DNA of 15,000 nt from Stenotrophomonas raiganjensis (SeqCode) (GCF_030658505.1 NZ_JAUTXR010000078.1:1-15000); one strand, 5' to 3'. Numbered from the stretch's first letter, positions 1 through 8,916 are shown. Notes: generated by a model from the letters alone, not told the origin. Numbers and translations are program-made.

Positions 1-12
1 ACGGCAAGACCG

Positions 13-35
13 GGGTTGGGCGTCCTGCCCAACCC
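13..35. repeat. Inverted repeat, 9-bp stem with 5-base loop
   Basis: The arms GGGTTGGGC (13-21) and GCCCAACCC (27-35) are perfectly complementary around the loop GTCCT. No T-run follows on either side, so this is not a textbook intrinsic terminator. It lies beyond the end of kdpE next to a second palindrome, and may belong to the 3' end of whatever gene lies left of the window. Confidence 0.5.
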
Positions 36-55
36 GCCCGAGGCATGCCTCGGGC
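36..55. repeat. Perfect 20-bp palindrome
   Basis: GCCCGAGGCATGCCTCGGGC reads the same on both strands with no unpaired centre. It directly abuts the 9-bp inverted repeat at 13-35. A perfect palindrome without a loop could be a dimeric protein binding site or a convergent terminator stem; the sequence does not decide between them. Confidence 0.55.
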
Positions 56-118
56 CCATGCGGCTGACACCCCGCACTCCGACACCGTCCCACCTCTGAC
101 AGATTCCGGCGGCTGTTG

Positions 119-143
119 GTAGGTGTCGACCGTTGGTCGGCAC
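119..143 (+). repeat. SMAG-type GTAG palindromic repeat after kdpE
   Basis: The tetranucleotide GTAG (119-122) is followed by the arms GTGTCGACC (123-131) and GGTCGGCAC (135-143) around the loop GTT. All nine positions pair, one as a G-T wobble. This matches the layout of the S. maltophilia GTAG (SMAG) repeat family: a terminal GTAG, then a short stem with a tiny loop. On the kdp transcript the stem begins five bases after the kdpE stop codon, so it probably acts as an mRNA 3'-end stabiliser or terminator for the operon. That role is inferred. No T-run is present. Confidence 0.75.
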
Positions 144-147
144 GCTT

Positions 148-861
148 TCACCCCTTGAACCGCAGCCCCACGCCGGGTTCGGTGAACAGGTAGCGCGAAT
201 CCAGTGCCGAATCGCCCAGCTTGTGCCGCAGCTTGCCGACCAGGATGCGGAGGTAATGGGTGTCGTGCTGGTGGGTCGGGCCCCAGATTTCCTGCAGGAT
301 CTGCGGCTGGGTCACCACGCGCCCCGCGTTGCGCAGCAGCAGCGACAGTAGTGCGTATTCCTTGCGGGTCAGCGCCACGGGTTCGCCATCGAGTGCCACT
401 TCACGGCGCACCAGGTCCACGTGCAGATGGCCATCGTCGAACACCGGTGGTGTGCCGTCACTGGGCACGCTGCGCGTGCGCAGCAGCGCCCGCACACGTG
501 CCATCAGTTCCTGCGTGCCGAACGGCTTGGTCACGTAGTCGTTCGCGCCGGTGTCCAGCGCCCGCACCTTCTCGGCTTCGCCGGCGCGCACGGTCAGCAT
601 GATCACCGGTACCTGGCTCCATTGCCGCAGCTGTTCGAGCACCTCGTGGCCTTCCATGTCCGGCAGGCCGATGTCCAGGATCACCAGGTCCATGTCTTCG
701 CTGGCAGCCAGCTGCAGGCCTTCCTGGCCGGTCGCCGCCTGCCGCACCTGGTAGCCCTGCGCGCGCAGGCTGATGTCCAGGAACCGGCGGATCTGGGTTT
801 CATCATCGATCACCAGCACGCGTGCGGCCGGCACGCTGGCATCAATCGGGGTCGGGCTCAT
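148..861 (-). CDS. kdpE: KdpE, OmpR/PhoB-family response regulator of the Kdp potassium system
   Basis: This 237-residue cytoplasmic protein is the DNA-binding partner of KdpD. The receiver domain (about residues 14-127) has the acidic pair D19-D20, the phospho-acceptor D63 in VILDIGLPD, T90 and the conserved lysine K112 in YVTKPFG. A winged-helix transcription domain of the OmpR/PhoB type fills about residues 140-236, ending in YLFTEPGVGLRF. Length is close to E. coli KdpE (225) with a short N-terminal extension. The ATG at 861 lies 20 bases inside the end of kdpD and has no clear ribosome site, so translation is probably coupled to kdpD. Its likely target is the operon's own promoter region (see 8175-8191). 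A SMAG hairpin follows the stop codon immediately. Confidence 0.95.
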   Translation of the reverse strand: MSPTPIDASVPAARVLVIDDETQIRRFLDISLRAQGYQVRQAATGQEGLQLAASEDMDLVILDIGLPDMEGHEVLEQLRQWSQVPVIMLTVRAGEAEKVRALDTGANDYVTKPFGTQELMARVRALLRTRSVPSDGTPPVFDDGHLHVDLVRREVALDGEPVALTRKEYALLSLLLRNAGRVVTQPQILQEIWGPTHQHDTHYLRILVGKLRHKLGDSALDSRYLFTEPGVGLRFKG

Positions 862-3526
862 CGTGGGAGGCTGGCTTGAGCAGGGGCAGGGTGATGCGGA
901 TCAGGGTACCGCGACCGTCGCGTCCGGGCAGTGCCTGCACGCTGCCGCCATGCGCACCGATCATGCCCTGGCAGATGGTCAGGCCCAGGCCGGTGCCGTG
1001 GCGGCCTCGGTCACCGCGCTCGACGCTGTAGAACATGTCGAAGATGCGCGCGCGCTCGTCATCGGGAATGCCGGGGCCGGCATCAATCACATCGATGCGC
1101 AGCTGTCCGTCCAGTTCGCGCGCCTGCACCTGCACGGCGGCATCGGGCGGTGAGAATTTGGCCGCGTTCTCCATCACGTTGAACACCGCCTGTTCAACCA
1201 GCGCCGGGTGCACCCAGATCGGCGCCAGCGTTGCCGGGATGTCCAGCTCCAGCCGCACCTTGGGCTGGTAGCGCTGCAGGCGCCGCGCCGCCGAGCCGAT
1301 CAGCTCGTCCACGCCGATCCAGTCGCGGTTGATCTTCAGCCCTTCGTGGCCGAGCCGGGTCATGTCCAGCAGGTTCTGGATGTAGCGGTCCAGGCGCTCG
1401 CCTTCGACCAGGATGGTGTCCAGCAAGGCACGGCGATCGGCGGTGTCCATCGCCGCACCGTAGCTGGCCAGGCTGTCGGCCGACCCGATCATCGCCGCCA
1501 GCGGCGAGCGCAGGTCGTGCGACACCGAAGAGAGCAGGGCCGAACGCAGCCGCTCGGTCTCGTTGCTGACGTGGGCCTGCTCCAGTTCCGCCACCAGCCG
1601 GGTGCGCAGCGCAGCCTGGGCGATGTCATCCACCATCGCCTCGGCCAGCTGCCGCTGCTCGGGCAGCAGGCGTGCTTGTGCGCCGGGCAGGTACAGGCCG
1701 GCCACGCCGATCGCACGGTCTTCGCCGTCCAGCAGCGGCAGGAACCACCATTGCGCGCCCGCCAGGGTGTCGGTGAAACGCCCGCTGGGCTGGCCGTGGC
1801 GCAGTGCCCAGTCGGCGGCGGCCAGGTCGGTATCGCCGGGCTGGCTGCGGCCACCGGCGGCGGTGTCGCTGCCGATCCGCAGCCACGCCGGCACATCCAT
1901 GGCTTGTTCCAGTGCGTGCCGACCCGCCTGCGCCACCTCGCCGTTGCCTGCGGCGCTGGCCAGCTGGCGGCCCAGCTGCTGGCGTGCGCGCGCATGGCGG
2001 TTGGCCGCACGCAGCGCGATCACCTGCATGCGCAGCCGTGAGGCCAGGCGCCCGGCCACCAGTGCGGCGGCCAGGAACAGAAACACGGTGATCACGCCCT
2101 GGCGCGCACCGATGGCGAAGGTGAAGCGCGGCGCGATGAACAGGAAGTTGTAGGCGAGGAAGCACAGGATCGCCGCCATCACCGCCACGCTGGCGCGAGT
2201 GCGTGCGGCCACCAGCACCACTGCCACGATGAACACCATCGACAGGTCGGCCATGCCGACCCAGCGTTCGGCCAGCCACGCCACCGCACAGGCCAATGCG
2301 GTGGCGATCAGGGCTTGTGCAGGCTCGTAGCTGATGCCGCGCATCGGCAGCAGCAGGCCCTCGCGGCGCGAGCGCGCACGCGCCTGCGGTGTGCTGATGA
2401 TGGTGATCTCGTAGTGCGCGCCGCGCTGGATCAGTTGCTGGGTCAGGGTGCGGTTGAACATCCGTGCCAGCGGACGTTCGCGGGTCCGGCCCAGCACCAG
2501 GGTCGACACCCCATTGTGCGCGGCGTGGTCGAGCAGGGCATCGGCGATGCTCGATCCATGCAGCAGCTCGGCATCCCCGCCCAATCGTCGTGCCAGCGCG
2601 AAGGCAGCATCGATTTCGCGCCGGGTCGCCTCGTCCTGGCGACGGCCCTGCACGGTCACCACCGTCCACGGTGCGTCGCGGCGCTCGGCGATGCGACGTG
2701 CCACCCGCACCAGGTATTCGCTCTGGCCACCCCCATCGATGGCTACCAGCACACCGCGACGCAGCGGCAGATTGCTTTCGCCACGCGCGGCACGGGTTTC
2801 GCGCAGGCTGCTGTCGACGCGGTCGGCCGCCTCCTGCATCGCCAGTTCGCGCAGCGCGGTCAGGTTGGCCGGCGAGAAGAACGCCTGCAGTGCCTGCGCG
2901 GCCTGTTCGGGCACATAGACCTTGCCCTGCTGCAGGCGAGCGATCAGTTCGCGCGGCGGCAGATCGACCAGCACGATGTCGTGCAGGCGGTCGAGCACAC
3001 CGTCCGGCACGGTCTCGCTGACGCGCACGCCGGTGATGCGCATCACCACGTCGTTGAGGCTTTCCAGATGCTGGATGTTGACCGTGGTCCAGACGTCGAT
3101 ACCGGCATCCAGCAGCTCCATCACATCCTGCCAGCGCCGCTCGTGGCGGCTGCCCGGTGCGTTGCGGTGGGCCAGTTCATCCACCAGCACGAGGGCCGGA
3201 TGCCGCGCCAGCACGGCATCCAGGTCCATCTCCTGCAGGGTGTGGCCGTGATAGGCCACTTCCTTCAGCGACAGCTGCGGCAGGCCCTCCAGCAGGGCCT
3301 GGGTATCGGTGCGTCCATGGGTTTCCACCAGGCCCACCACCAGGTCGACGCCGCGGCGCAGCTGTTCCTGCGCGCGGGTCAGCATGGTGTAGGTCTTGCC
3401 CACGCCCGGCGCCGCGCCGAGGAACACCGTCAGCTTGCCGCCGGCCTCGCGTTGCAGGCCTTCGACCAGGGCATCGGCCTGGCGGGTACGTGCATCAGTC
3501 ATGGGGGCCGCTGTCATGGCCACCAT
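842..3526 (-). CDS. kdpD: KdpD, potassium/osmotic-stress sensor histidine kinase
   Basis: The 894-residue inner-membrane kinase matches the full E. coli KdpD layout (also 894). The N-terminal KdpD domain has a Walker A motif GAAPGVGKT (37-45) and the DELAHRNAPGSRH signature (116-128). A universal-stress-protein-like domain follows (about 255-380), then a DUF4118 block with four membrane segments (about 402-495), a GAF-like region (about 515-640), and the kinase core. The kinase core has the phospho-histidine H670 in SVSHDLRSP, the N-box NVMENAAKF (783-791), DAGPGIP (815-821) and GTGLGLTIC (844-852). The gene starts 27 bases after kdpC and overlaps kdpE by 20. The start is uncertain: ATG codons at 3526, 3517 and 3502 are in frame. 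The one at 3517 has a weak GGTGG four bases upstream; the other two have nothing recognisable. Confidence 0.95.
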   Translation of the reverse strand: MVAMTAAPMTDARTRQADALVEGLQREAGGKLTVFLGAAPGVGKTYTMLTRAQEQLRRGVDLVVGLVETHGRTDTQALLEGLPQLSLKEVAYHGHTLQEMDLDAVLARHPALVLVDELAHRNAPGSRHERRWQDVMELLDAGIDVWTTVNIQHLESLNDVVMRITGVRVSETVPDGVLDRLHDIVLVDLPPRELIARLQQGKVYVPEQAAQALQAFFSPANLTALRELAMQEAADRVDSSLRETRAARGESNLPLRRGVLVAIDGGGQSEYLVRVARRIAERRDAPWTVVTVQGRRQDEATRREIDAAFALARRLGGDAELLHGSSIADALLDHAAHNGVSTLVLGRTRERPLARMFNRTLTQQLIQRGAHYEITIISTPQARARSRREGLLLPMRGISYEPAQALIATALACAVAWLAERWVGMADLSMVFIVAVVLVAARTRASVAVMAAILCFLAYNFLFIAPRFTFAIGARQGVITVFLFLAAALVAGRLASRLRMQVIALRAANRHARARQQLGRQLASAAGNGEVAQAGRHALEQAMDVPAWLRIGSDTAAGGRSQPGDTDLAAADWALRHGQPSGRFTDTLAGAQWWFLPLLDGEDRAIGVAGLYLPGAQARLLPEQRQLAEAMVDDIAQAALRTRLVAELEQAHVSNETERLRSALLSSVSHDLRSPLAAMIGSADSLASYGAAMDTADRRALLDTILVEGERLDRYIQNLLDMTRLGHEGLKINRDWIGVDELIGSAARRLQRYQPKVRLELDIPATLAPIWVHPALVEQAVFNVMENAAKFSPPDAAVQVQARELDGQLRIDVIDAGPGIPDDERARIFDMFYSVERGDRGRHGTGLGLTICQGMIGAHGGSVQALPGRDGRGTLIRITLPLLKPASHDEPDPD

Positions 3527-3553
3527 TGTGCGCGCAGCGGGTACAGGCCGGCA

Positions 3554-4204
3554 TCACGGCGTCTTGGCCGCATGGTCCAGTGCGAAGTTCAGCGTCACTA
3601 CGTTCACCCGCGGCTGGCCGAACAGGCCCCACTGGCGCCCTTCGGTATGCGCCTGCACCAAGGCCTGCACGCGCTCCACCGGCAGGCCGCGGGCACGTGC
3701 CACGCGTGCCACCTGCAGCTGTGCCGCCGCCGGCGACAGCTGCGGATCGAGGCCGCCGGCGGACTGGGTGACCAGATCCGCCGGCACCTGTGCCGGAGCA
3801 ACGCCTTCGCGCGCGGCCACCGCGGCGGTGCTGGCGGCAACACGCTCGGCCAGCGCCGGGTTGCTGCGCGCCAGGTTGGAACCGGATGCCGCCATCGGAT
3901 CGTAATTGGCCGCCGACGGCCGGGCCTGGAAGTAGCCATCACCGGTGAACGGCTGCGCCAGCCAGGCCGAGCCGCGCACCTGGCCGCTGCCATCACGCAG
4001 CAGGCTGCCCTCGGCCTGGGTCGGATACGCCAGGCCGGCAAAGCCGGTAGCGATGCCGGCGTAGACCGCACCGGCCAGCAGCAGGGTGGCCAGGCCCAGG
4101 CCGAGGGCCGGGCGCCAGCTGGCGCCGTCCTGCAGGCTGGCCACGCGGGCCTCGGCCTTCGCTTCGCGGGACAGGGACGTGGAGGTGGAAACAGAACGGT
4201 TCAT
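3554..4204 (-). CDS. kdpC: KdpC, subunit of the KdpFABC potassium-transporting ATPase
   Basis: KdpC is the single-span subunit that joins KdpA and KdpB and supports ATP binding by the pump. The 216-residue protein has one hydrophobic segment (about 33-57), then a periplasmic domain with [14 protein letters not shown] (90-103), [10 protein letters not shown] (107-116) and the hallmark GLDPQLSP (151-158). About 30 residues rich in Ser, Glu and Arg precede the membrane segment, so the protein is longer than E. coli KdpC (190) at its cytoplasmic N-terminus. The ATG at 4204 overlaps the kdpB stop in an ATGA arrangement, which points to translational coupling. Confidence 0.95.
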   Translation of the reverse strand: MNRSVSTSTSLSREAKAEARVASLQDGASWRPALGLGLATLLLAGAVYAGIATGFAGLAYPTQAEGSLLRDGSGQVRGSAWLAQPFTGDGYFQARPSAANYDPMAASGSNLARSNPALAERVAASTAAVAAREGVAPAQVPADLVTQSAGGLDPQLSPAAAQLQVARVARARGLPVERVQALVQAHTEGRQWGLFGQPRVNVVTLNFALDHAAKTP

Positions 4205-6258
4205 GCGCCGAATACCAGGACAAGAAGAAGGTCGATCAGCTTGATTGCCGCGAACGGCAGCAGCACACCGCCGAGGCCGTACACCAGCATGTTCCGGCGC
4301 AGCAGCGCGGTGGCGGTGGCCGGGCGGAAGCGCACGCCCCGCAGGGCGAGCGGGATCAGCGCGGGAATCACCAGCGCGTTGAAGATCAGTGCCGCCAGCA
4401 CCGCGTTGCGCGGGCTCGACAGCTGCATCACGTTCAATGCGGCCATGGTGGGAACGGCCGCGGCGAACAGCGCCGGCAGGATCGCGAAGTACTTGGAGAC
4501 GTCGTTGGCCAGCGAGAAGGTGGTCAGCGCGCCGCGGGTGATCAGCTGCTGCTTGCCCACTTCCACCACCGCCAGCAGCTTGGCCGGGTCCGAATCGAGG
4601 TCGACCATGTTGCCGGCCTCCTTCGCCGCCTGTGTGCCGGAGTTCATCGCCAGGCCGATGTCGGCCTGGGCCAGTGCCGGGGCGTCGTTGGTGCCGTCAC
4701 CGACCATTGCCACCAGCCGGCCACCGGCCTGTTCCTGGCGGATGCGCGCCAGCTTGTCCTCCGGGCGGGCCTCGGCGATGTAATCGTCGACGCCAGCCTC
4801 GGCGGCAATGGCTGCAGCCGTGAGCGGGTTGTCGCCGGTGATCATCACCGTACGGATGCCCATCGCCCGCAGCTGCGCGAACTTCTCGCGCATGCCGTGC
4901 TTGACCACGTCCGACAGTTCGATCACGCCCAGCACGTGGCGACCCTCGGCCACCACCAGCGGGGTGGCGCCATTGCGCGCCACCTGCTCGACGCGACCGG
5001 CCAGTTCCGCAGGCACGTTGCCGCCCAGCGCCTGCACGTGGGCGCGGATCGCATCGGCGGCGCCCTTGCGGATCTGCCGGCCATGTTCCAGGTCCACGCC
5101 GGACATGCGGGTCTGTGCACTGAACGCCAGGTACTCGGCATGGTCCGGTTCGGCGGTGGTGCAGCCCTGTTCGCGTGCCAGGCGCACGATCGACTTGCCT
5201 TCCGGGGTCGGGTCGGCCAGCGAGGACAGCAGCGCCGCTTCACGCAGCTGGCTGGCATCGATGCCGGCCAACGGATGGAAGTGGCTGGCCTGGCGGTCGC
5301 CGTAGGTGATGGTGCCGGTCTTGTCCAGCAGCAGCACGTCGACGTCGCCGGCCACTTCCACGGCCTTGCCCGACTTGGCCAGTACGTTCGCGGCCAGCGC
5401 ACGGTTCATGCCGGCGATGCCGATGGCCGGCAGCAGGCCGCCGATGGTGGTCGGGATCAGGCACACCAGCAGCGCGATCAGCAGCAGCGGATCGACCTGC
5501 ACGCCTACCGCCGCACCAATGGCCGGCAGCGTCGCCACCACCACCAGGAAGGTCAGCGTCATCGCCGCCAGCAGCAGGGTCAGCGCGATCTCGTTCGGGG
5601 TCTTCTGCCGGTTGGCGCCTTCCACCAGCGCGATCATCCGGTCCAGGAAGCTGTGCCCCGGCTCGGCAGTGACACGCACGATGATCTGGTCGGACAGCAC
5701 CTTGGTGCCGCCGATCACGCCGGAGCGGTCGGTACCGGCCTCGCGCAGCACCGGGGCGGATTCGCCGGTCACCGCCGCTTCGTTGATGGTGGCCAGGCCC
5801 TGTACGATCTCGCCATCGGCCGGCACCAGCTCACCGGCACTGACGATCACATGGTCGCCCGGGCGCAGTTCGGCGGCCGGCACCTGGGCTTCTGCGGCAC
5901 CCGGCTGCGGCGCCGCCAGCCGGCGTGCCACCAGATCCTGGCGGGCACGGCGCAGCGAGGCGGCCTGGCCACGGCCACGTGCTTCGGCCACCGCTTCGGC
6001 GAAATTGCCGAACAGCACGGTCACCAGCAGGATCGCGGTCACCGCCAGGCCGAAGCCCAGCGGCGCATTGCCGGTCAGGGTGACGATCGCGGCAACCATC
6101 GTGCCGGCCATTACCACCGCCATCACCGGGCTGCGCACCAGATGCATCGGCGACAGCTTGCGCACCGCCTCGACCAGTGCACGGCGCAGGCCTGCTGCAT
6201 CCAGCAGGGCAGGGCGCGGTGTGAGGGAACTACGGGTTGAACTTGCGTGGGTACTCAT
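4201..6258 (-). CDS. kdpB: KdpB, P-type ATPase subunit of the potassium pump
   Basis: This 685-residue P-type ATPase hydrolyses ATP to drive potassium uptake through the KdpA channel-like subunit. Visible motifs are the actuator TGES (164-167), whose serine matches E. coli Ser162, the target of inhibitory phosphorylation; CLIPTTIGG with the membrane proline (266-274); the phosphorylation motif DKTGTIT with D312; the nucleotide-domain segment [20 protein letters not shown] (474-480); and the hinge GDGTNDAP (520-527). Length equals the family norm of about 680. Ten bases separate it from the kdpA stop, and an AGGA lies eight bases before its ATG. No key residue is missing. Confidence 0.97.
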   Translation of the reverse strand: MSTHASSTRSSLTPRPALLDAAGLRRALVEAVRKLSPMHLVRSPVMAVVMAGTMVAAIVTLTGNAPLGFGLAVTAILLVTVLFGNFAEAVAEARGRGQAASLRRARQDLVARRLAAPQPGAAEAQVPAAELRPGDHVIVSAGELVPADGEIVQGLATINEAAVTGESAPVLREAGTDRSGVIGGTKVLSDQIIVRVTAEPGHSFLDRMIALVEGANRQKTPNEIALTLLLAAMTLTFLVVVATLPAIGAAVGVQVDPLLLIALLVCLIPTTIGGLLPAIGIAGMNRALAANVLAKSGKAVEVAGDVDVLLLDKTGTITYGDRQASHFHPLAGIDASQLREAALLSSLADPTPEGKSIVRLAREQGCTTAEPDHAEYLAFSAQTRMSGVDLEHGRQIRKGAADAIRAHVQALGGNVPAELAGRVEQVARNGATPLVVAEGRHVLGVIELSDVVKHGMREKFAQLRAMGIRTVMITGDNPLTAAAIAAEAGVDDYIAEARPEDKLARIRQEQAGGRLVAMVGDGTNDAPALAQADIGLAMNSGTQAAKEAGNMVDLDSDPAKLLAVVEVGKQQLITRGALTTFSLANDVSKYFAILPALFAAAVPTMAALNVMQLSSPRNAVLAALIFNALVIPALIPLALRGVRFRPATATALLRRNMLVYGLGGVLLPFAAIKLIDLLLVLVFGA

Positions 6259-6268
6259 TGCGGCGTCC

Positions 6269-7978
6269 TCAGTGCAGTCCCAGGCTCAGGTGGTCGGCGA
6301 TCGGGCCGAGTACCAACGCCGGCATGAACTGCAGCACGGTCAGGATGACGATCACCGAGACCAGGGTCAGGGCGAAGGTCGGGGTTTCGATCTGCAGGCT
6401 GCCGGCAGACTCCGGGGCCTGGCGCTTGGCAGCCAGCTGTGCGGCCACCACCAGCGGGATGATCAGCAGCGGGAAGCGGCCCAGCAGCAGCACCAGCGAG
6501 CAGCTCAGGTTCCACCACAGCGTGGCGTCACCCAGCCCTTCGAAGCCCGAACCGTTGTTGGCGTAGGCCGAGACATACTCGTAGAAGACCTGGCTGATGC
6601 CATGGAAGCCGGGGTTGGAGGTGCCGGCCAGCCCGGGCACGGCCAGGGTGATCGCGGTGAACACCAGCAGGGTGATCGGCTGCAGCAGCACCAGCAGGGC
6701 CAGCAGGCGTACCTGTGGCGTCTCCAGCTTGCGGCCGAACAGTTCCGGCGTGCGCCCGGTCATCAATCCGGCCAGGAACACACCCAGCAGCAGGTACACG
6801 ATGAACTGCTGCAGGCCGCAGCCGATGCCACCCCAGATCGCACTGACCAGCATGTTGACCATCGCGATGCCGCCACTCAGCGGCGCCAGCGAATCGTGCA
6901 TGCCGTTGACCGAGCCATTGGAGACCTGGGTGGTCACCGCCGCCCACAGCGCGGTGCCATCGGCACCGAAGCGCACCTCCTTGCCTTCCATCAGCAGCGG
7001 GGTGGCGGCGCTGGCGCTATGCCCTTCGCTCCACATCATCGCGCCGGTGGACAGCAGCGACATGCCCAGCATGCAGCTGAACACCAGCGCGCCGAAGCGA
7101 CGCCGGCCGGTGAACGCGCCGATCATGAAGATCACCGCCATCGGCACCAGCAGGATGCCAACGATCTCCAGCGCGTTCGATAGTGGGGTCGGGTTCTCCA
7201 GCGGGAAGCTGCTGTTCGGGCCGTACCAGCCGCCACCGTTGGCGCCGAGCTGCTTGGCCGCGACCATCGCCGCCACCGGGCCCAGCGGCAGTTTCTGTCC
7301 GGTCATGCCCGCGCTGGCATCGATCGGCGTGGCCTGCGGGCCACCGGCCATCGTCGACGGCACGCCCTGGCTGGTCAGCACCAGCGTCCACAGCAGGCAC
7401 AGCGGCAGCAGGAAGCGCACGCACAGGCGCACCACGTCCACGTAGTAGTTGCCCACCGCCACCTGGCGGTCATCGCCGGTACTGGTGGCCGCCGCAGCCT
7501 GCGGCGCACGCGAGAACAACGCGCGCAGCGTCGCCACCGCCAGCGCCAGGCCCATCATCGGTGTCACCACCTGCAGGCCGGTGATGCCGGTCATCTGCGA
7601 GAGGTAGGACAGCTGCGCCTGGCCCGAATAATGCTGCTGGTTGGTGTTGGTCAGGAACGAGATCATCGTGTGCAGCGCGGTGTCCCAGCGCATGTTCGGG
7701 ATCTGGTCCGGATTCAGCGGCAACCAGGCCTGGGTCATGAACACCGCCTGGGTCAGCACCGCCACCACCACGTTGCTCAGCACGAAGGCCAGCACATAGC
7801 CGCGCCAGGACATCGAGCGCGACGGATCGACGCCGAACAGCCTGTACAGCGGCTTTTCAATCCAGTGGAACAGTACGTCGACCTTCATCGGCGCACCGCG
7901 CATCACCCGCGCCAGGTACAGGCCCAGCGGCCACGCCAGCAGCAGGCTGGCGGCAATAATCACAAGCATCTCGGTCAT
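6269..7978 (-). CDS. kdpA: KdpA, potassium-binding channel-like subunit of the Kdp pump
   Basis: This 569-residue multispanning inner-membrane protein selects and binds potassium. It descends from the fourfold-repeat potassium channel fold, and the four pore-loop regions can be seen: [10 protein letters not shown] (110-119), [12 protein letters not shown] (245-256), [11 protein letters not shown] (352-362) and ANNGSGFEG (473-481). Length is normal (E. coli 557). A GGAG lies six bases before the ATG, and the gene starts 12 bases after kdpF. The second loop reads GANGGGWYG where E. coli has GTNGGGFFN, a mild change beside the glycines that line the filter. Confidence 0.97.
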   Translation of the reverse strand: MTEMLVIIAASLLLAWPLGLYLARVMRGAPMKVDVLFHWIEKPLYRLFGVDPSRSMSWRGYVLAFVLSNVVVAVLTQAVFMTQAWLPLNPDQIPNMRWDTALHTMISFLTNTNQQHYSGQAQLSYLSQMTGITGLQVVTPMMGLALAVATLRALFSRAPQAAAATSTGDDRQVAVGNYYVDVVRLCVRFLLPLCLLWTLVLTSQGVPSTMAGGPQATPIDASAGMTGQKLPLGPVAAMVAAKQLGANGGGWYGPNSSFPLENPTPLSNALEIVGILLVPMAVIFMIGAFTGRRRFGALVFSCMLGMSLLSTGAMMWSEGHSASAATPLLMEGKEVRFGADGTALWAAVTTQVSNGSVNGMHDSLAPLSGGIAMVNMLVSAIWGGIGCGLQQFIVYLLLGVFLAGLMTGRTPELFGRKLETPQVRLLALLVLLQPITLLVFTAITLAVPGLAGTSNPGFHGISQVFYEYVSAYANNGSGFEGLGDATLWWNLSCSLVLLLGRFPLLIIPLVVAAQLAAKRQAPESAGSLQIETPTFALTLVSVIVILTVLQFMPALVLGPIADHLSLGLH

Positions 7979-7990
7979 GGCAGGCTCCGC

Positions 7991-8083
7991 TCAGAACGAC
8001 TCGGGCCGCAGCACGACATAAAGGAGATAGGCGGCGGCGACCAGCACCAGCACGCCACACAACAACGACAGCCAGGGGGACAT
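7991..8083 (-). CDS. kdpF: KdpF, small stabilising subunit of the Kdp pump
   Basis: A 30-residue open frame starts MSPWLSLLCGVLVLVAAAY and ends VVLRPESF. It is one hydrophobic helix (about residues 4-23) followed by the typical KdpF tail Leu-Arg-Pro-Glu. In E. coli the 29-residue KdpF stabilises the KdpABC complex in the membrane. It is the first gene of the operon, 12 bases before kdpA, which is the normal position. A GGAC lies nine bases before the ATG, so the ribosome site is only fair. The gene is short enough to be missed by standard length cut-offs, but its position and tail make it convincing. Confidence 0.92.
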   Translation of the reverse strand: MSPWLSLLCGVLVLVAAAYLLYVVLRPESF

Positions 8084-8174
8084 TGCAATAGCGTCCTGGT
8101 GGAACCCCTCCACCTCAGGCCGTCATCGTCGTCCTGCCACCCATAAACGCACTACGCGCCGGAGCGTGCCGACG

Positions 8175-8191
8175 CGTAAAGAGTGCATAAA
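8175..8191 (-). promoter_or_regulatory. Candidate KdpE binding site upstream of kdpF
   Basis: On the minus strand the sequence reads TTTATG CACTC TTTACG, a direct repeat of two T-rich half-sites with an 11-bp period, about 92 bases before the kdpF ATG. From memory, the E. coli kdpFABC site bound by KdpE is TTTATA CTTTT TTTACA, with the same spacing. The site is an AT-rich island in GC-rich surroundings. Between it and kdpF I see no convincing -35/-10 pair; another TTTATG occurs at 8142-8147. The 5' untranslated region also contains a weak 5-bp hairpin (8098-8114). Confidence 0.55.
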
Positions 8192-8193
8192 TT

Positions 8194-8229
8194 CCGTGGG
8201 CCAACCCGTAACCGGGCCCGGTTCCACGG
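8194..8229 (-). terminator. Hairpin region after the DUF4124-like gene, near the kdp promoter
   Basis: A perfect 14-bp palindrome AACCGGGCCCGGTT (8210-8223) is enclosed by outer arms CCGTGG (8194-8199) and CCACGG (8224-8229), with ten unpaired bases on one side. It begins six bases after the stop codon of the upstream minus-strand gene. On that strand it is followed only by GAATTTATG, not a real U-tract, so it may be a weak or factor-assisted terminator. It ends two bases before the candidate KdpE site. Confidence 0.45.
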
Positions 8230-8234
8230 GCCAA

Positions 8235-8897
8235 TCACGGGGCCTGGCTTGCCGGCACCAGCCCCTTCAGCTCGCGGTAGCGCTGCAGGGTGCTTTCGAT
8301 CTCGGCCTTCAGCGCCTGCTGCTGCAGCAGGAACCCGGCCTGCAGGCGCTGCTGCGACTGCAGTTGCACATGCCGCTGGCGGATCGCCTCGGCCTGCTTG
8401 TCCGCCACCTTGGCTCCCGCCAGCTCACGGTCGCCCGCGGCCGCCAGCAGCGCCACCAGCGATTCACGCAGGCTGGTGACGTTGTACTCGGCGGTCTTCA
8501 GGTTGTTGTCCAGTACTTCCCGGCGCTCGGCGAACACCCGGCGCAGGTCGTCCTCGCTGCCATAGGTGGTCAGCATCGCCTGCTCGGTGCGCTGGCGGGT
8601 CTGCGCGGCCATCAGGTCCAGCTGCTGCTGCGCCGCTTCGGTGCTGGCGGCGGCGCGCTCCTCGTCGGTCAACGCGCGCTGGACCTGCGCATTGCGCAGG
8701 CCACTCTTCGCGTTGAACTCCTCGCGGGCATGGTTGACCGCGTCGGCCGGCAGCGAATCACTGCAGATCCGCTCCTTGCCCTCGTTCCAGCAGTACAGCT
8801 TCTTTTCCGTCCTGCCGCTGTCGCGCGACTGCGCCGGTACGGTGAACGGCACGGCCAGCAGCAGGCCAGCGAAGAGGACAGCAGGAACTCGGGACAT
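8235..8897 (-). CDS. Secreted coiled-coil protein with DUF4124-like N-terminus
   Basis: I do not know a function for this 220-residue protein. It has a signal peptide (residues 1-22; hydrophobic run LFAGLLLAVPFTV, probable cleavage after VPA), then a short segment KKLYCWNEGKERICSDSLP (32-50) that resembles the aromatic/Ser-Asp pattern of DUF4124 domains. Its two cysteines (C36, C45) could form a disulphide in the periplasm. The rest (about 75-212) is rich in Gln, Glu, Arg, Ala and Leu and looks like a long coiled coil. The frame runs further upstream, but the ATG at 8897 is chosen because GGGGAAAGG lies just before it, a signal peptide follows directly, and it begins 19 bases after the pyrE stop. 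It is probably co-transcribed with pyrE. Confidence 0.85.
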   Translation of the reverse strand: MSRVPAVLFAGLLLAVPFTVPAQSRDSGRTEKKLYCWNEGKERICSDSLPADAVNHAREEFNAKSGLRNAQVQRALTDEERAAASTEAAQQQLDLMAAQTRQRTEQAMLTTYGSEDDLRRVFAERREVLDNNLKTAEYNVTSLRESLVALLAAAGDRELAGAKVADKQAEAIRQRHVQLQSQQRLQAGFLLQQQALKAEIESTLQRYRELKGLVPASQAP

Positions 8898-8916
8898 GAC
8901 CTTTCCCCTGGGTCGG

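Noticed and set aside
2315..4783. Very long plus-strand open frame opposite kdpD, kdpC and kdpB
   Set aside because: It lies opposite three confidently identified genes, has a His/Gln/Arg/Ala-rich composition with no recognisable domain, and is the usual by-product of strong third-position GC bias.
5306..7183. Long plus-strand open frame opposite kdpB and kdpA
   Set aside because: Same reason: it is an antisense shadow with low-complexity Gln/His/Arg and Ser/Ala stretches, and it crosses the real kdpA-kdpB junction.
8142..8180. Defined -35/-10 promoter for kdpF
   Set aside because: TTTATG at 8142-8147 is a poor -10, and the region 17 bases upstream (GGCACG) does not resemble a -35. Reported only as a regulatory region.
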